Below, piece by piece: positions 26,242 through 35,324 of a DNA stretch of 64,000 nucleotides. The notes under the pieces were generated by a model that was not told the DNA's origin, did not search any database, and worked only from the letters and a program-made list of their open reading frames with translations. How positions within the stretch are numbered: position 1 is the stretch's first letter; every line of letters begins with the position of its first letter. The position numbers and the translations under genes were made by a program. Origin of the DNA: Butyrivibrio sp. INlla16. Its GTDB lineage: Bacteria; Bacillota; Clostridia; Lachnospirales; Lachnospiraceae. The stretch covers positions 102,645-166,644 of the forward strand of contig NZ_FMYB01000004.1 of NCBI RefSeq assembly GCF_900104155.1, given 5' to 3'.

Positions 26242-26447
26242 TTTGTTACCCTTTTTCGGTGTTTTTTGCCCTTTTTAGGCTTAAACTTTTCACAAATAAG
26301 TGTTTTTTGAGCATTTGTTACTCTTTATAGCCGCATATAAGAGTAACAAACTTATTGTAATTGTCGATTTGCGAATTTTCCCAGAGCAAAATCACGATTT
26401 CGCACCTAAAAAGAGTAACAAACCTATTTTTTCTTTGGATTTGCGAA
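26242..26447. repeat. Tandem and inverted repeat array
   Basis: Two direct units, AGAGTAACAAACyTATT, 9 variable bases, GATTTGCGAA, start at 26340 and 26412, exactly 72 bases apart. The left unit's start is also half of a 12-bp inverted repeat, TTTGTTACTCTT (26314-26325) with 26339-26350. A decayed inverted copy, TTTGTTACCCTTTTT, lies at 26242-26256. The 72-base period equals 24 codons, so the minus strand reads as a 24-residue peptide repeat, but coding is doubtful. Origin and function are unknown. Confidence 0.6.
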
Positions 26448-26535
26448 GTCTCGAACAGGTGAAGGATCGATGAATCACCGGAAATATAACAACACAAAGC
26501 CCAAGCCCAGAAGCTTAGCATCTACATGTCCACAG

Positions 26536-26576
26536 AAAAAAGCGCCGCAGCAAGCCCCCTCGGCAAACCACAGCGC
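26536..26576 (-). terminator. Probable terminator of the ATP synthase operon
   Basis: On the minus strand GCGCTG (complement of 26571-26576) pairs with CGGCGC (complement of 26542-26547), including one G-T wobble, around a GC-rich interior, followed by TTTTTT (complement of 26536-26541). It lies about 90 bases past the atpC stop. Confidence 0.6.
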
Positions 26577-26663
26577 CTCTTATAATGTTTCTTATCTCTG
26601 CCGAATTATCTCCACATGAATAACCAGTTCTGTCATGAAATAGGAAACAATTCCACAAACAAA

Positions 26664-27065
26664 TTACTGTGCGGAACCAATTCGCACGAGTGCACGGTAA
26701 AGCTTGGCTTCAGCGCGTACTCTTGCTTCCTTGGTGAGCTGCGCATCCTTCAGCGCCTCCTCTGCCCTGGCTTTAGCTGAACGCGCGCGTTCCACATCTA
26801 TCTCGTCGCTCCACTCCCAGGTGGTTGGCAGCACACGAACTTCTCCATCCATAACGGAAAGCATTCCGCCGATGCAGGCTGCTCTGCGCTCCTGTCCATT
26901 ACCAAGGGTTACGTGAGCTGTACCCATACCTATGCCTGTGCAGTAATTGGTGTGTCTTGCTAAAATCTCCACATCACCGTCTACCGTGCGTAGCATGATC
27001 TTCTCAACTTCGCCCTCATATTCCAATCCATCCAGGGATACGACCTGTAAATGATAAGTAGCCAT
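26664..27065 (-). CDS. atpC: ATP synthase F1 subunit epsilon
   Basis: The epsilon subunit links the rotor to the c ring and inhibits ATP hydrolysis. It is 133 residues, with an N-terminal beta sandwich (HLQVVSLDGLEYEGEVEKIML, TVDGDVEILARHTNYCTGIGMG) and a C-terminal two-helix hairpin (DVERARSAKARAEEALK). The usual ILxxHxPl segment reads ILARHTNYC. It is last in the atp operon, 9 bases after atpD, and is followed by a GC-rich terminator. Confidence 0.93.
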   Translation of the reverse strand: MATYHLQVVSLDGLEYEGEVEKIMLRTVDGDVEILARHTNYCTGIGMGTAHVTLGNGQERRAACIGGMLSVMDGEVRVLPTTWEWSDEIDVERARSAKARAEEALKDAQLTKEARVRAEAKLYRALVRIGSAQ

Positions 27066-27074
27066 AAATTAACC

Positions 27075-28487
<1,413 letters not shown>

Positions 28488-29345
28488 TTATGGTTCTTCT
28501 GCACCGGCAACAATCTCAGTAATTTCCTGAGTGATGCTTGCCTGTCGTGCTCTGTTATAGTACAAACTCAGTGTTTCTATCATTTCTTCTGCGTTGTCGG
28601 TAGCTGCTTCCATCGCAGTTCTTCTCGCTGCAAGCTCACTCGCAACGGAGATGTTGATACTCGAATAAAGCACTCCCGCCAAATACTCCGGAACAACTGT
28701 ATTGAATACAGTCTCACTGTCCGGCTCGTACAGAATCAGCGATTTCGACTTTTTGGCTTTTCCCTCTTCCGCCTTCAAATCAGACAGCGGCAGGATGGGG
28801 CTTGCCTTGGGAACCTGTGACATCATTGATATAAAATCGGTGTAGCACAGGAAAATATGTCCGAATTTTCCTTCTTTATAGGCCTCACAAAGGATCTTCG
28901 CTAAAGAGAAACACTCTGAAATGGTTACCTTGGCAACCTCCGCAAATTCCTCGGTGAAAATCGGAACATTTCTGTGTTTGAAGTACTCAACTGATTTCTT
29001 ACCTATCGGGAGCACTTCAATGTCACGTCCCTTTGTCTCGCTCTCCATGAACTTAAACAGGTTGGAGTTGTATCCTCCCGCAAGTCCTCTGTCACCGGCG
29101 ATTACAACGTATAGCCACTTATCACTCGTTCCCACCTTGGTGTAGGGAGATTGAAAATCGTGGTTTCCGTTTGCGATGTCCTGAAGTGTTGCAAGCAGTG
29201 TCCCCAAATAGGGTTTGGAGTTATCTGCTTTCTCCTTCGCTTTTCGCAGCTTACTTGCCGCAACCAGCTGCATCGCTTTTGTAATCTGCATGGTGCTCTG
29301 TACGCTTTTTATCCGGAGTTTCACAGCTTTCATATTAGCAGCCAT
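28488..29345 (-). CDS. atpG: ATP synthase F1 subunit gamma
   Basis: The central shaft of the enzyme. 285 residues from the ATG at 29345, chosen because GGAGG lies 8 bases upstream; an in-frame codon 5 positions earlier overlaps that ribosome site. N-terminal MKAVKLRIKSVQSTMQITKAMQLVAASKLRKAKE and C-terminal AARRTAMEAATDNAEEMIETLSLYYNRARQASITQEITEIVAGA are the conserved coiled-coil arms, and ITGDRGLAGGYN-like (VIAGDRGLAGGYNSNLF) is present. It sits between atpA and atpD. Confidence 0.97.
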   Translation of the reverse strand: MAANMKAVKLRIKSVQSTMQITKAMQLVAASKLRKAKEKADNSKPYLGTLLATLQDIANGNHDFQSPYTKVGTSDKWLYVVIAGDRGLAGGYNSNLFKFMESETKGRDIEVLPIGKKSVEYFKHRNVPIFTEEFAEVAKVTISECFSLAKILCEAYKEGKFGHIFLCYTDFISMMSQVPKASPILPLSDLKAEEGKAKKSKSLILYEPDSETVFNTVVPEYLAGVLYSSINISVASELAARRTAMEAATDNAEEMIETLSLYYNRARQASITQEITEIVAGAEEP

Positions 29346-29391
29346 GTATATTTCCTCCAAAAAGTGTTATCAATGGACAACTTCAGCTATC

Positions 29392-30915
29392 TCAGCCTTT
29401 CTTACTTAAGAAGCTCTCTGTATAAGCCTTGAGCACGTTCTTCATCTTCTCTTCGGTCTCAGCCTCGAGTTTTCCTGTCTCGCGGATAGTCTTCATGACT
29501 TCGCTTCCGTCAGGATTACTGTCGAGGTAATCGAAAAGTCCTGCCTCGTACTCGGCAATATCAGTAACAGCAACCTCTGTAAGCACGTTATTGATAACCG
29601 CATACAGAATGGCAACCTGCTTTTCAACGGCTACAGGTGAGCTCTTGTCCTGTTTAAGAACTTCCACGATTCTTTCACCCTGTGCAAGACGTGACTTGGT
29701 ATCTTCGTCAAGGTCAGAACCGAACTGAGCAAAGCTCTGCAGCTCTCTGTACTGTGAATAGATCAGCTTCAGGGTACCGGCAACCTTCTTCATAGCCTTG
29801 ATCTGAGCATTACCACCTACTCGGGATACGGAGATACCGGGGTTAACCGCAGGCATGATACCTGAGTGGAAAAGCTCGGTCTCCAGGAATATCTGACCAT
29901 CTGTGATGGAGATAACGTTTGTAGGAATGTATGCCGATACGTCACCGGCCTGGGTCTCGATGATAGGAAGTGCGGTAAGTGAACCGCCGCCGTTTTCATC
30001 GGAAAGTTTAGCTGCTCTCTCAAGAAGTCTTGAATGCAGATAGAATACGTCACCAGGATATGCCTCACGTCCCGGAGGTCTTCTGATCAAAAGTGAAAGA
30101 GCACGATAAGCAACCGCATGCTTTGAAAGGTCATCATAGATAACCAGCACGTGCTTACCCTTGTTCATAAAGTACTCACCCATTGTGCAGCCTGTGTAAG
30201 GTGCGATGTACTGCAGAGGGCTGGGCTCTGAAGCCGTAGCTGCAACGACGATGGAATACTCCATAGCGCCTGCATTCTGCAATTCAGCAACAAGTGAAGT
30301 AACTGTTGATCTCTTCTGACCGATTGCAACATAGATACAGATAACATCTTTACCCTTCTGGTTGATGATTGTATCGATCGCAATTGTGGTCTTACCTGTC
30401 TGACGGTCACCGATAATAAGCTCACGCTGTCCGCGTCCGATCGGGATCATGGAGTCGATAGCCTTGATGCCGGTCTGCAAAGGCTCTTTAACGGGCTGTC
30501 TCTCGATGATGCCCGGTGCCTTGATCTCAACAGGTCTGTAATCATTTGATTCGATAGGGCCTGCGCCGTCAATCGGCTGACCGATCGCGTTAACAACACG
30601 GCCTATCATTGCATCGCCTACCGGAACGGAAACAACGCGTCCAGTACGCTTAACGGTCTGTCCTTCGCTGATACCAACATCTTCTCCGAACAGAACCGCG
30701 GATACTACTGTCTCTTCGAGGTTCTGAGCCATTCCGAATGTGCCGTTCTCAAATTCGAGAAGTTCTCCCGACATACAGTTCAAAAGTCCTGAAACTCTTG
30801 AAATACCGTCGCCGACGGTAAGAACTGTTCCGGTCTCATTCTGAATGATCGCATTTTGATAGTTCTTGATCTGGCTTCGAATCACCTCGGATATTTTTTC
30901 TGGTTTTAATTCCAT
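29392..30915 (-). CDS. atpA: ATP synthase F1 subunit alpha
   Basis: The non-catalytic nucleotide-binding subunit of F1. 507 residues with Walker [14 protein letters not shown] (about 169-181), [28 protein letters not shown] and [27 protein letters not shown], all canonical. A short C-terminal helical domain ends FLSKKG. It follows atpH by 27 bases. Sequence is intact throughout. Confidence 0.98.
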   Translation of the reverse strand: MELKPEKISEVIRSQIKNYQNAIIQNETGTVLTVGDGISRVSGLLNCMSGELLEFENGTFGMAQNLEETVVSAVLFGEDVGISEGQTVKRTGRVVSVPVGDAMIGRVVNAIGQPIDGAGPIESNDYRPVEIKAPGIIERQPVKEPLQTGIKAIDSMIPIGRGQRELIIGDRQTGKTTIAIDTIINQKGKDVICIYVAIGQKRSTVTSLVAELQNAGAMEYSIVVAATASEPSPLQYIAPYTGCTMGEYFMNKGKHVLVIYDDLSKHAVAYRALSLLIRRPPGREAYPGDVFYLHSRLLERAAKLSDENGGGSLTALPIIETQAGDVSAYIPTNVISITDGQIFLETELFHSGIMPAVNPGISVSRVGGNAQIKAMKKVAGTLKLIYSQYRELQSFAQFGSDLDEDTKSRLAQGERIVEVLKQDKSSPVAVEKQVAILYAVINNVLTEVAVTDIAEYEAGLFDYLDSNPDGSEVMKTIRETGKLEAETEEKMKNVLKAYTESFLSKKG

Positions 30916-30942
30916 TCTAAAAGCCTCCGTGGGTTTTATTCC

Positions 30943-31482
30943 TTACATGACTGTCTCGTCAACCTTTTTGCGGAGTTCATCAAGTCTGCCCTGTACTGTT
31001 CCGTCATAGAGCTTGCCTTCAATCTCCACCCGGATTCCTCCGAGAACAGCTTCATCGGTTTTTTCAGTTAGCAGAATCTTCTTTCCGCTGACAGATTCAA
31101 GCTTTGATTTAAGTGCACTAAGCTGCGATTCGTTAAGCTTAATCGCACTGGTCACGGTTGCCTCCGCAATGCCGTGATCCTTGTTGTAGCTCTCTTTAAA
31201 TCTTCTCGTACATGCTGAAAACTGTCTCAGTAATCCTCTTTCAATAAGGATCTTGATAAAGTTAAGCAGATACGGCTGGAGCTGTCCGTCAAATGCTTCA
31301 TCTACCAGTTTCAGTCTCTCTTTTCTCGGAACCGATGGCTCTGATAAAAGAGTAATATAATCGGGATTCTCCTTGAAAATCTCTTTGACCGATTCCATCT
31401 GACTTAAGATATCATCCGTAAGGTTTTCCGAAAGCGCCAGATCATACAGACTCTGTCCGTATAAATCTCCAGCCTTGGTCAT
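30943..31482 (-). CDS. atpH: ATP synthase F1 subunit delta
   Basis: The peripheral-stalk subunit joining b to the F1 head. 179 residues, with the family's N-terminal helical bundle (GDLYGQSLYDLALSENLTDDI) and a C-terminal GGIRVEIEGKLYDGTVQGRLDELRK segment that matches the conserved GGxxxxxxxxxxDxSxxxxLxxL pattern. Its ATG overlaps the atpF stop by 4 bases (ATGA), implying translational coupling. Confidence 0.93.
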   Translation of the reverse strand: MTKAGDLYGQSLYDLALSENLTDDILSQMESVKEIFKENPDYITLLSEPSVPRKERLKLVDEAFDGQLQPYLLNFIKILIERGLLRQFSACTRRFKESYNKDHGIAEATVTSAIKLNESQLSALKSKLESVSGKKILLTEKTDEAVLGGIRVEIEGKLYDGTVQGRLDELRKKVDETVM

Positions 31483-31982
31483 GACGCCTCCCCTACATTG
31501 TTAATGAATTCGTCAATAAGTTTCTTATGATCGTTCTCGTTGATTTCCTTCTCAACGACTTTTCCTGCAATATCCATTGCAAGTCCGCCGATGGTGTCCT
31601 TAGCCTCGTTAATGGCTTTCTTCTTTGACTGTTCGATATCAGCCTCTGCTCTCTCCATGAGACCCTTGGCCTGCTGCTCAGCTTCCTTAACGATGTTGTC
31701 AGCCTTGCCCTGTGCTTCCTTCTGCGCCTTTGCAACAATGTCTGCTGCCTCGGCCTGTGCGGAAGATAAGCTTGTCTCATATTCCTTCTTCATGGATTCA
31801 GCTTTTTCCTTGGCTTCACGAGCTCCCTTTATTTCGTTCTCGGTGAGCTGTCTTCTCTTTTCAATTACCTCTTTGATAGGCTTGAAAAGGAATTTCTTGA
31901 TGAGCCACATCTGAATGAAGAGGTTGCAGATCTGAGCTATGAACGTCCACGGAACGAGTGTTACTAAGTCCTGTGTGCCCAT
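31479..31982 (-). CDS. atpF: ATP synthase F0 subunit b
   Basis: The membrane-anchored peripheral stalk. 167 residues: a single N-terminal helix (TLVPWTFIAQICNLFIQMWLIKKFLF) followed by a long charged, Ala/Lys/Glu-rich coiled coil (IEKRRQLTENEIKGAREAKEKAESMKKE onwards), typical of F-type b. GGAGG lies well placed before the ATG. It overlaps atpH by 4 bases and follows atpE. Confidence 0.95.
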   Translation of the reverse strand: MGTQDLVTLVPWTFIAQICNLFIQMWLIKKFLFKPIKEVIEKRRQLTENEIKGAREAKEKAESMKKEYETSLSSAQAEAADIVAKAQKEAQGKADNIVKEAEQQAKGLMERAEADIEQSKKKAINEAKDTIGGLAMDIAGKVVEKEINENDHKKLIDEFINNVGEAS

Positions 31983-32032
31983 TCGTTTACCTCCATAATT
32001 TCTACTGCGGGGCTTAAACTACTCTGAAATGA

Positions 32033-32326
<294 letters not shown>

Positions 32327-32362
32327 CTAAGATTTTTATTATGATTTTTCTTATTTAATTTT

Positions 32363-32406
32363 CCCCTCATCCGGCACTTCGTGCCACCTTCTCCCCCAGG
32401 AGAAGG
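32363..32406. repeat. Dispersed double-hairpin repeat copy C
   Basis: CCCCTCATCC (32363-32372), a GGCAC/GTGCC hairpin (32373-32377 with 32381-32385), then CCTTCTCC/GGAGAAGG (32387-32394 with 32399-32406). Same modular order as copies B and D. It sits between atpB and atpE, inside the ATP synthase operon, where it may mark an mRNA processing or stability boundary ahead of the highly translated atpE. Confidence 0.75.
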
Positions 32407-32418
32407 CATATAGATGAA

Positions 32419-33180
32419 TTAACCCTCTGCTGCGTTTGCGATATACATAATCGTCAGCATTGAGAAAATAAACGCCTGCATACATCCTGTAAACCAGTCA
32501 AAATATACGCCCAGGATTGCCGGGAGACCGACGCTCAGGATCGGAATTTGGGAAAGTACATCACCCACAGCGCCCGGTATGAGTCCGAATAATGCGGAAG
32601 ACGCAATGGCAAGTGCTGCATAGATCAGTCCGTCAATAACAATACCGGAGAGTATGTTACCGAAGTGACGGCAAGCCATACTGACAGGTGTTGCCAACTC
32701 GGATAGAATATTGAACGGTGTCATAACAGCTATGGGAGTTGTAAATCCTTTCAGATACCCAAGGAAACCTCCTGCTTTAATCTTGCATGCAGTGATGATA
32801 ACAAATACGACAATTGCCCATGCCGCTTCTGTCGAAAGATCGGCTGTCGGACTTCGAAGTCCCACAAGGCATATAAGGTTCGACACTATACTCGTGGCGA
32901 ATATCGCGGATACCAGCGGAATCAGCCAGTCAAACTTCGTGCCACCGGTATTACTTCGAACCAGATTGTGTGCCGCTTCAACGATCATCTCTGCAACCGC
33001 CTGGCGCTTTGAAATATTCTCGACCTGAAGGTTTCTCGTCAGGAAGATACACAGCAGCGTTATGATTGCCATTACTATCCAGCTGACAACCAGAGTCTCG
33101 GTAATATTGAAATCGCCCAGAATCGGTATGCCGGTGTGGATGGAGTAATATATCTTACTGCCGGCTACTTCAAAGTTCAT
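32419..33180 (-). CDS. atpB: ATP synthase F0 subunit a
   Basis: The stator subunit that carries the ion half-channels. 253 residues, five to six helices. The conserved Arg lies in PVSMACRHFGNILSG, and the C-terminal helix QAFIFSMLTIMYIANAAEG follows the usual QxxVFxxLTxxYI pattern. N-terminal region (SKIYYSIHTGIPILGDFNITET) is short. It begins 9 bases after the atpI-like stop, and is separated from atpE by repeat copy C, an unusually long gap (about 100 bases) for this operon. Confidence 0.96.
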   Translation of the reverse strand: MNFEVAGSKIYYSIHTGIPILGDFNITETLVVSWIVMAIITLLCIFLTRNLQVENISKRQAVAEMIVEAAHNLVRSNTGGTKFDWLIPLVSAIFATSIVSNLICLVGLRSPTADLSTEAAWAIVVFVIITACKIKAGGFLGYLKGFTTPIAVMTPFNILSELATPVSMACRHFGNILSGIVIDGLIYAALAIASSALFGLIPGAVGDVLSQIPILSVGLPAILGVYFDWFTGCMQAFIFSMLTIMYIANAAEG

Positions 33181-33189
33181 ACTTTATTT

Positions 33190-33624
33190 TCACCTTCCTT
33201 TCCTCGCAGTTAGAATCCCGCGAATTTTTATTAAAATACTGGGAATAAAAAGAGGTATCACACCGGTCACAAGATTGATCGCCGGTACGAAGATAGACAG
33301 AATCACCCATAAGAGCTGCATCATCGTGCGATACCGAAGGCTCACTGCCATGGTGCTTCTGGCTCTGTCTGTCTCCTCCTCACTCATCCCCGTGATCTTC
33401 TGCACTGTGAGTCCCATCCAAAAGAAGTTACCCACTGCAACGATAGTTCCACCTATCGCACCTAAGAAGACCTTATAATCAAAAGGTACCGTATAGCCAA
33501 AAGGCGCATCACTTGGTACCACTTGATGCAAAATAAAAAACAATATTATAACGATAAGGCTGGCCACCGCTGTCCCCACAGCAATAAAAGTGGTCTCCTT
33601 TTTGACTGCGTCCTGAATTACCAT
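33190..33624 (-). CDS. AtpI-like membrane protein of the ATP synthase operon
   Basis: 144 residues with four hydrophobic helices (about 13-35, 50-75, 95-120, 122-140). Position directly upstream of atpB is that of AtpI, an assembly factor for the c ring, but sequence similarity is weak, so the assignment rests mainly on context. The start is set at the ATG at 33624, which has GGAGAG 9 bases upstream. The frame continues 15 codons further into repeat copy D and reaches a GTG, but those codons are repeat sequence. Central loop MSEEETDRARSTMAVSLRYRTM is polar. Confidence 0.75.
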   Translation of the reverse strand: MVIQDAVKKETTFIAVGTAVASLIVIILFFILHQVVPSDAPFGYTVPFDYKVFLGAIGGTIVAVGNFFWMGLTVQKITGMSEEETDRARSTMAVSLRYRTMMQLLWVILSIFVPAINLVTGVIPLFIPSILIKIRGILTARKGR

Positions 33625-33642
33625 AAAACTTTTCTCTCCAAT

Positions 33643-33687
33643 CCCCTCATCCGTCAGCTTCGCTGACACCTTCCCCCTAGGGGAAGG
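33643..33687. repeat. Dispersed double-hairpin repeat copy D
   Basis: CCCCTCATCC (33643-33652), GTCAGC/GCTGAC (33653-33658 with 33662-33667), then CCTTCCCC/GGGGAAGG (33669-33676 with 33680-33687). It fills nearly all of the 67-base gap between atpZ and the atpI-like gene, and its sequence extends the downstream reading frame by 15 codons. Second copy inside the same operon. Confidence 0.75.
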
Positions 33688-33691
33688 CTGT

Positions 33692-33970
33692 TTAAATATG
33701 TTTGTTAAAACTCACTTCGTTGTCCGGGCGTTTTTTCTTTTCGTTCTTCTTATCGACTTCCAGATACACCTTGTAGGCTGTCATGGCTGATCCGCCAAGT
33801 CCGAAAAAGAAGCCGATAATATAGACCCAGCCGCCGACTCCGAGCTTCGTAGTCAGCAGATAGCACACAAAAATACAGATGAGGAGCGGTGTTACAAGTG
33901 ATAACCCAAGCTGCCCCACCATTGCAAACTGCGTCATAAGTTTTGAAAAATCTGTCGTTTTCTTTATCAT
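33692..33970 (-). CDS. atpZ: AtpZ/AtpI family F0F1-ATPase accessory protein
   Basis: 92 residues with two transmembrane helices (about 19-41 and 47-70) separated by KLGVGGW. The pattern QLGLSLVTPLLICIFVCYLL...GVGGWVYIIGFFFGLGGSAMTAY matches the ATPase gene1/AtpZ family, small proteins at the head of atp operons thought to aid assembly or Mg2+/Ca2+ flux. C-terminal tail is basic (KKNEKKKR). It is the first gene of the operon, with a promoter upstream. Confidence 0.85.
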   Translation of the reverse strand: MIKKTTDFSKLMTQFAMVGQLGLSLVTPLLICIFVCYLLTTKLGVGGWVYIIGFFFGLGGSAMTAYKVYLEVDKKNEKKKRPDNEVSFNKHI

Positions 33971-34036
33971 TTAAGCCTTTTTCCGAGAATTCGTGATAAT
34001 TCTAAAAAAGTCCGAAATACCGCAACATATATTTCA

Positions 34037-34065
34037 ATAATACAGTTATTTTTCAGAAAAAACAA
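34037..34065 (-). promoter_or_regulatory. Probable promoter of the ATP synthase operon
   Basis: TTGTTT (complement of 34060-34065), a 17-base spacer and TATTAT (complement of 34037-34042), about 65 bases before the atpZ start. The same -35/-10 pair and spacing occurs at the UDPGP-galE promoter. Confidence 0.55.
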
Positions 34066-34091
34066 TTGTTAGTAATCGATTTTACAAACAT

Positions 34092-34138
34092 TTTACAAAA
34101 AGCCAAGAATGCTTTTATAAGCAATTCCCGGCTTTTTA
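34092..34138 (-). terminator. Terminator, likely bidirectional, after the AlgX-like gene
   Basis: AAAAAGCC (34097-34104) pairs with GGCTTTTT (34130-34137), with inner GAATGC/GCAATTC pairing, and T-rich flanks on both strands. On the minus strand it lies 30 bases past the AlgX-like stop and insulates it from the atp promoter. Confidence 0.85.
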
Positions 34139-34166
34139 AGCTGATTATAAAATCAGTACAATATTT

Positions 34167-35312
34167 TTATTTCTTGGAAATCTTTTTTGCTGCTTTATGA
34201 ACTATATCGTAGGCAGCATATCGCTCTACCATCTCATAAATTACAATATCCGGATCGTAGCATTCAACCCACGATTCAAACTTCTTTCCGACATCATTCC
34301 AGACCACAAGCGTCTCTCCGAAGCTCTCGGCAAAATCCTCTTTCAAATAATTAACAATAAAGCTGTTTCCGACTATCATCACCTTACAGTCATTACCCGC
34401 CTTATCATTTACAAAGTGATAGGTCTTAATGCCCTCAAACTCCGAATGCTCTTCGTCATAATTCTCATCCATTACAGCATTTGTGACCTTTCTTTCAAAG
34501 TTCTCGGAAACATTTTCCCTTCTGACTCCGCCGTAGAAGCTCATTCCCTGGTCGGTCATATTTATATCAAAATCCGACTCCGCAAGGACACTGAACTTAT
34601 CCTCCCGGTTTTCGTTTAGCTTTTCCATGACCTTGGTATATCCGATAAAAGCTCCCCTCTGGGTCCAATGCACGGGATCTCCGTATTTGCTGTAAACCTC
34701 GTAGTTACTCTTCTCAGCAATAAAATCATCCTTAAGAGGAATCACCGGTACATCCGTCCTCGTCTCAAGGGTTTCAATAAACTGATCAGTCCTAGAATAA
34801 TCTCCGTACTGATTAACACTTGTCGGGAAGTACTCAGGATAGATGGTCTGCTTATCCCAGCACTGCATATAATAAAACTCGCAGTCCCTGCCCTTAAGAT
34901 AATCCGATATAGTCTGGAAATCGGAAGCGATTCTATCCTTTTCCTCGTCAGTGAACAGATTGAAATGCTGATAGGTTTCCACCATATCATTTTCAATTAT
35001 GTTGAACTCCCCATCCGGGCCGAGTCTGTATCTCTTGCCATTTTCCATTCTCCCGAATACGTGGTACTGCATCAGCGCATTCATAGAGATTATCTGATCT
35101 CTGAAACCGAGCCTGTCGTTAAGGTAGTTCTCTATATCTGTGGGAAGCTCCTTATTAAAACTGCCATCTTTTCTAAGCTGCGGAAAACCTGCAAGCGTTC
35201 TGTTTTCCTGCTCAGAGATGGCATCCTCATCCCTGTTAATAAAAATCAGAGGAAGAAGGAGCATCACCGCAAATCCGATTATGTATATTTTCTCTAAAAG
35301 CTTACTTTTCAT
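34167..35312 (-). CDS. DHHW/AlgX-like SGNH-fold protein for polysaccharide O-acetylation
   Basis: A 381-residue protein with an N-terminal membrane anchor (about residues 8-24) and an extracytoplasmic SGNH-like domain. N-terminal SEQENRTLAGFPQL and DRLGFRDQIISMN are the conserved AlgJ/AlgX/DHHW opening; YGDPVHWTQRGAFIGY holds the Asp-His pair and VMIVGNSFIVNYL the likely catalytic Ser. Such proteins transfer acetyl groups that a membrane partner exports. The partner, an MBOAT protein, lies 12 bases upstream on the same strand. ATG at 35312 follows TAAGGG; an earlier in-frame GTG overlaps that site. Confidence 0.82.
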   Translation of the reverse strand: MKSKLLEKIYIIGFAVMLLLPLIFINRDEDAISEQENRTLAGFPQLRKDGSFNKELPTDIENYLNDRLGFRDQIISMNALMQYHVFGRMENGKRYRLGPDGEFNIIENDMVETYQHFNLFTDEEKDRIASDFQTISDYLKGRDCEFYYMQCWDKQTIYPEYFPTSVNQYGDYSRTDQFIETLETRTDVPVIPLKDDFIAEKSNYEVYSKYGDPVHWTQRGAFIGYTKVMEKLNENREDKFSVLAESDFDINMTDQGMSFYGGVRRENVSENFERKVTNAVMDENYDEEHSEFEGIKTYHFVNDKAGNDCKVMIVGNSFIVNYLKEDFAESFGETLVVWNDVGKKFESWVECYDPDIVIYEMVERYAAYDIVHKAAKKISKK

Positions 35313-35324
35313 AATCACCCTTAA

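Larger units (their letters stand above)
26123..26663. other. Gene-free region with repeat array and atp terminator
   Basis: 540 bases between the nuclease-like gene and atpC. The left part (to about 26235) is T-rich with no feature I can name. The centre holds the repeat array described at 26242-26447 and the right part the terminator of the ATP synthase operon. A 67-codon minus-strand frame across the array has no ribosome site and I do not call it a gene. Confidence 0.6.

Noticed and set aside
26242..26447. The repeat array as a CRISPR
   Set aside because: Only two direct units, spacer-like parts are not of uniform length, copies occur in both orientations, and no cas genes are present.
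26318..26521. A 67-codon minus-strand frame across the repeat array
   Set aside because: No ribosome site, and its peptide repeat is explained by the 72-base DNA period. Recorded as a repeat, not a gene.
31540..31914. A 124-codon plus-strand frame opposite atpF
   Set aside because: It is the complement of the Ala/Lys/Glu-rich coiled coil of subunit b and has no ribosome site; the same applies to the other long antisense frames over tex, aspS, pilC and the giant gene.
33625..33669. A GTG start 15 codons upstream for the atpI-like gene
   Set aside because: Those codons are dispersed repeat sequence, and the ATG at 33624 has GGAGAG at good spacing.
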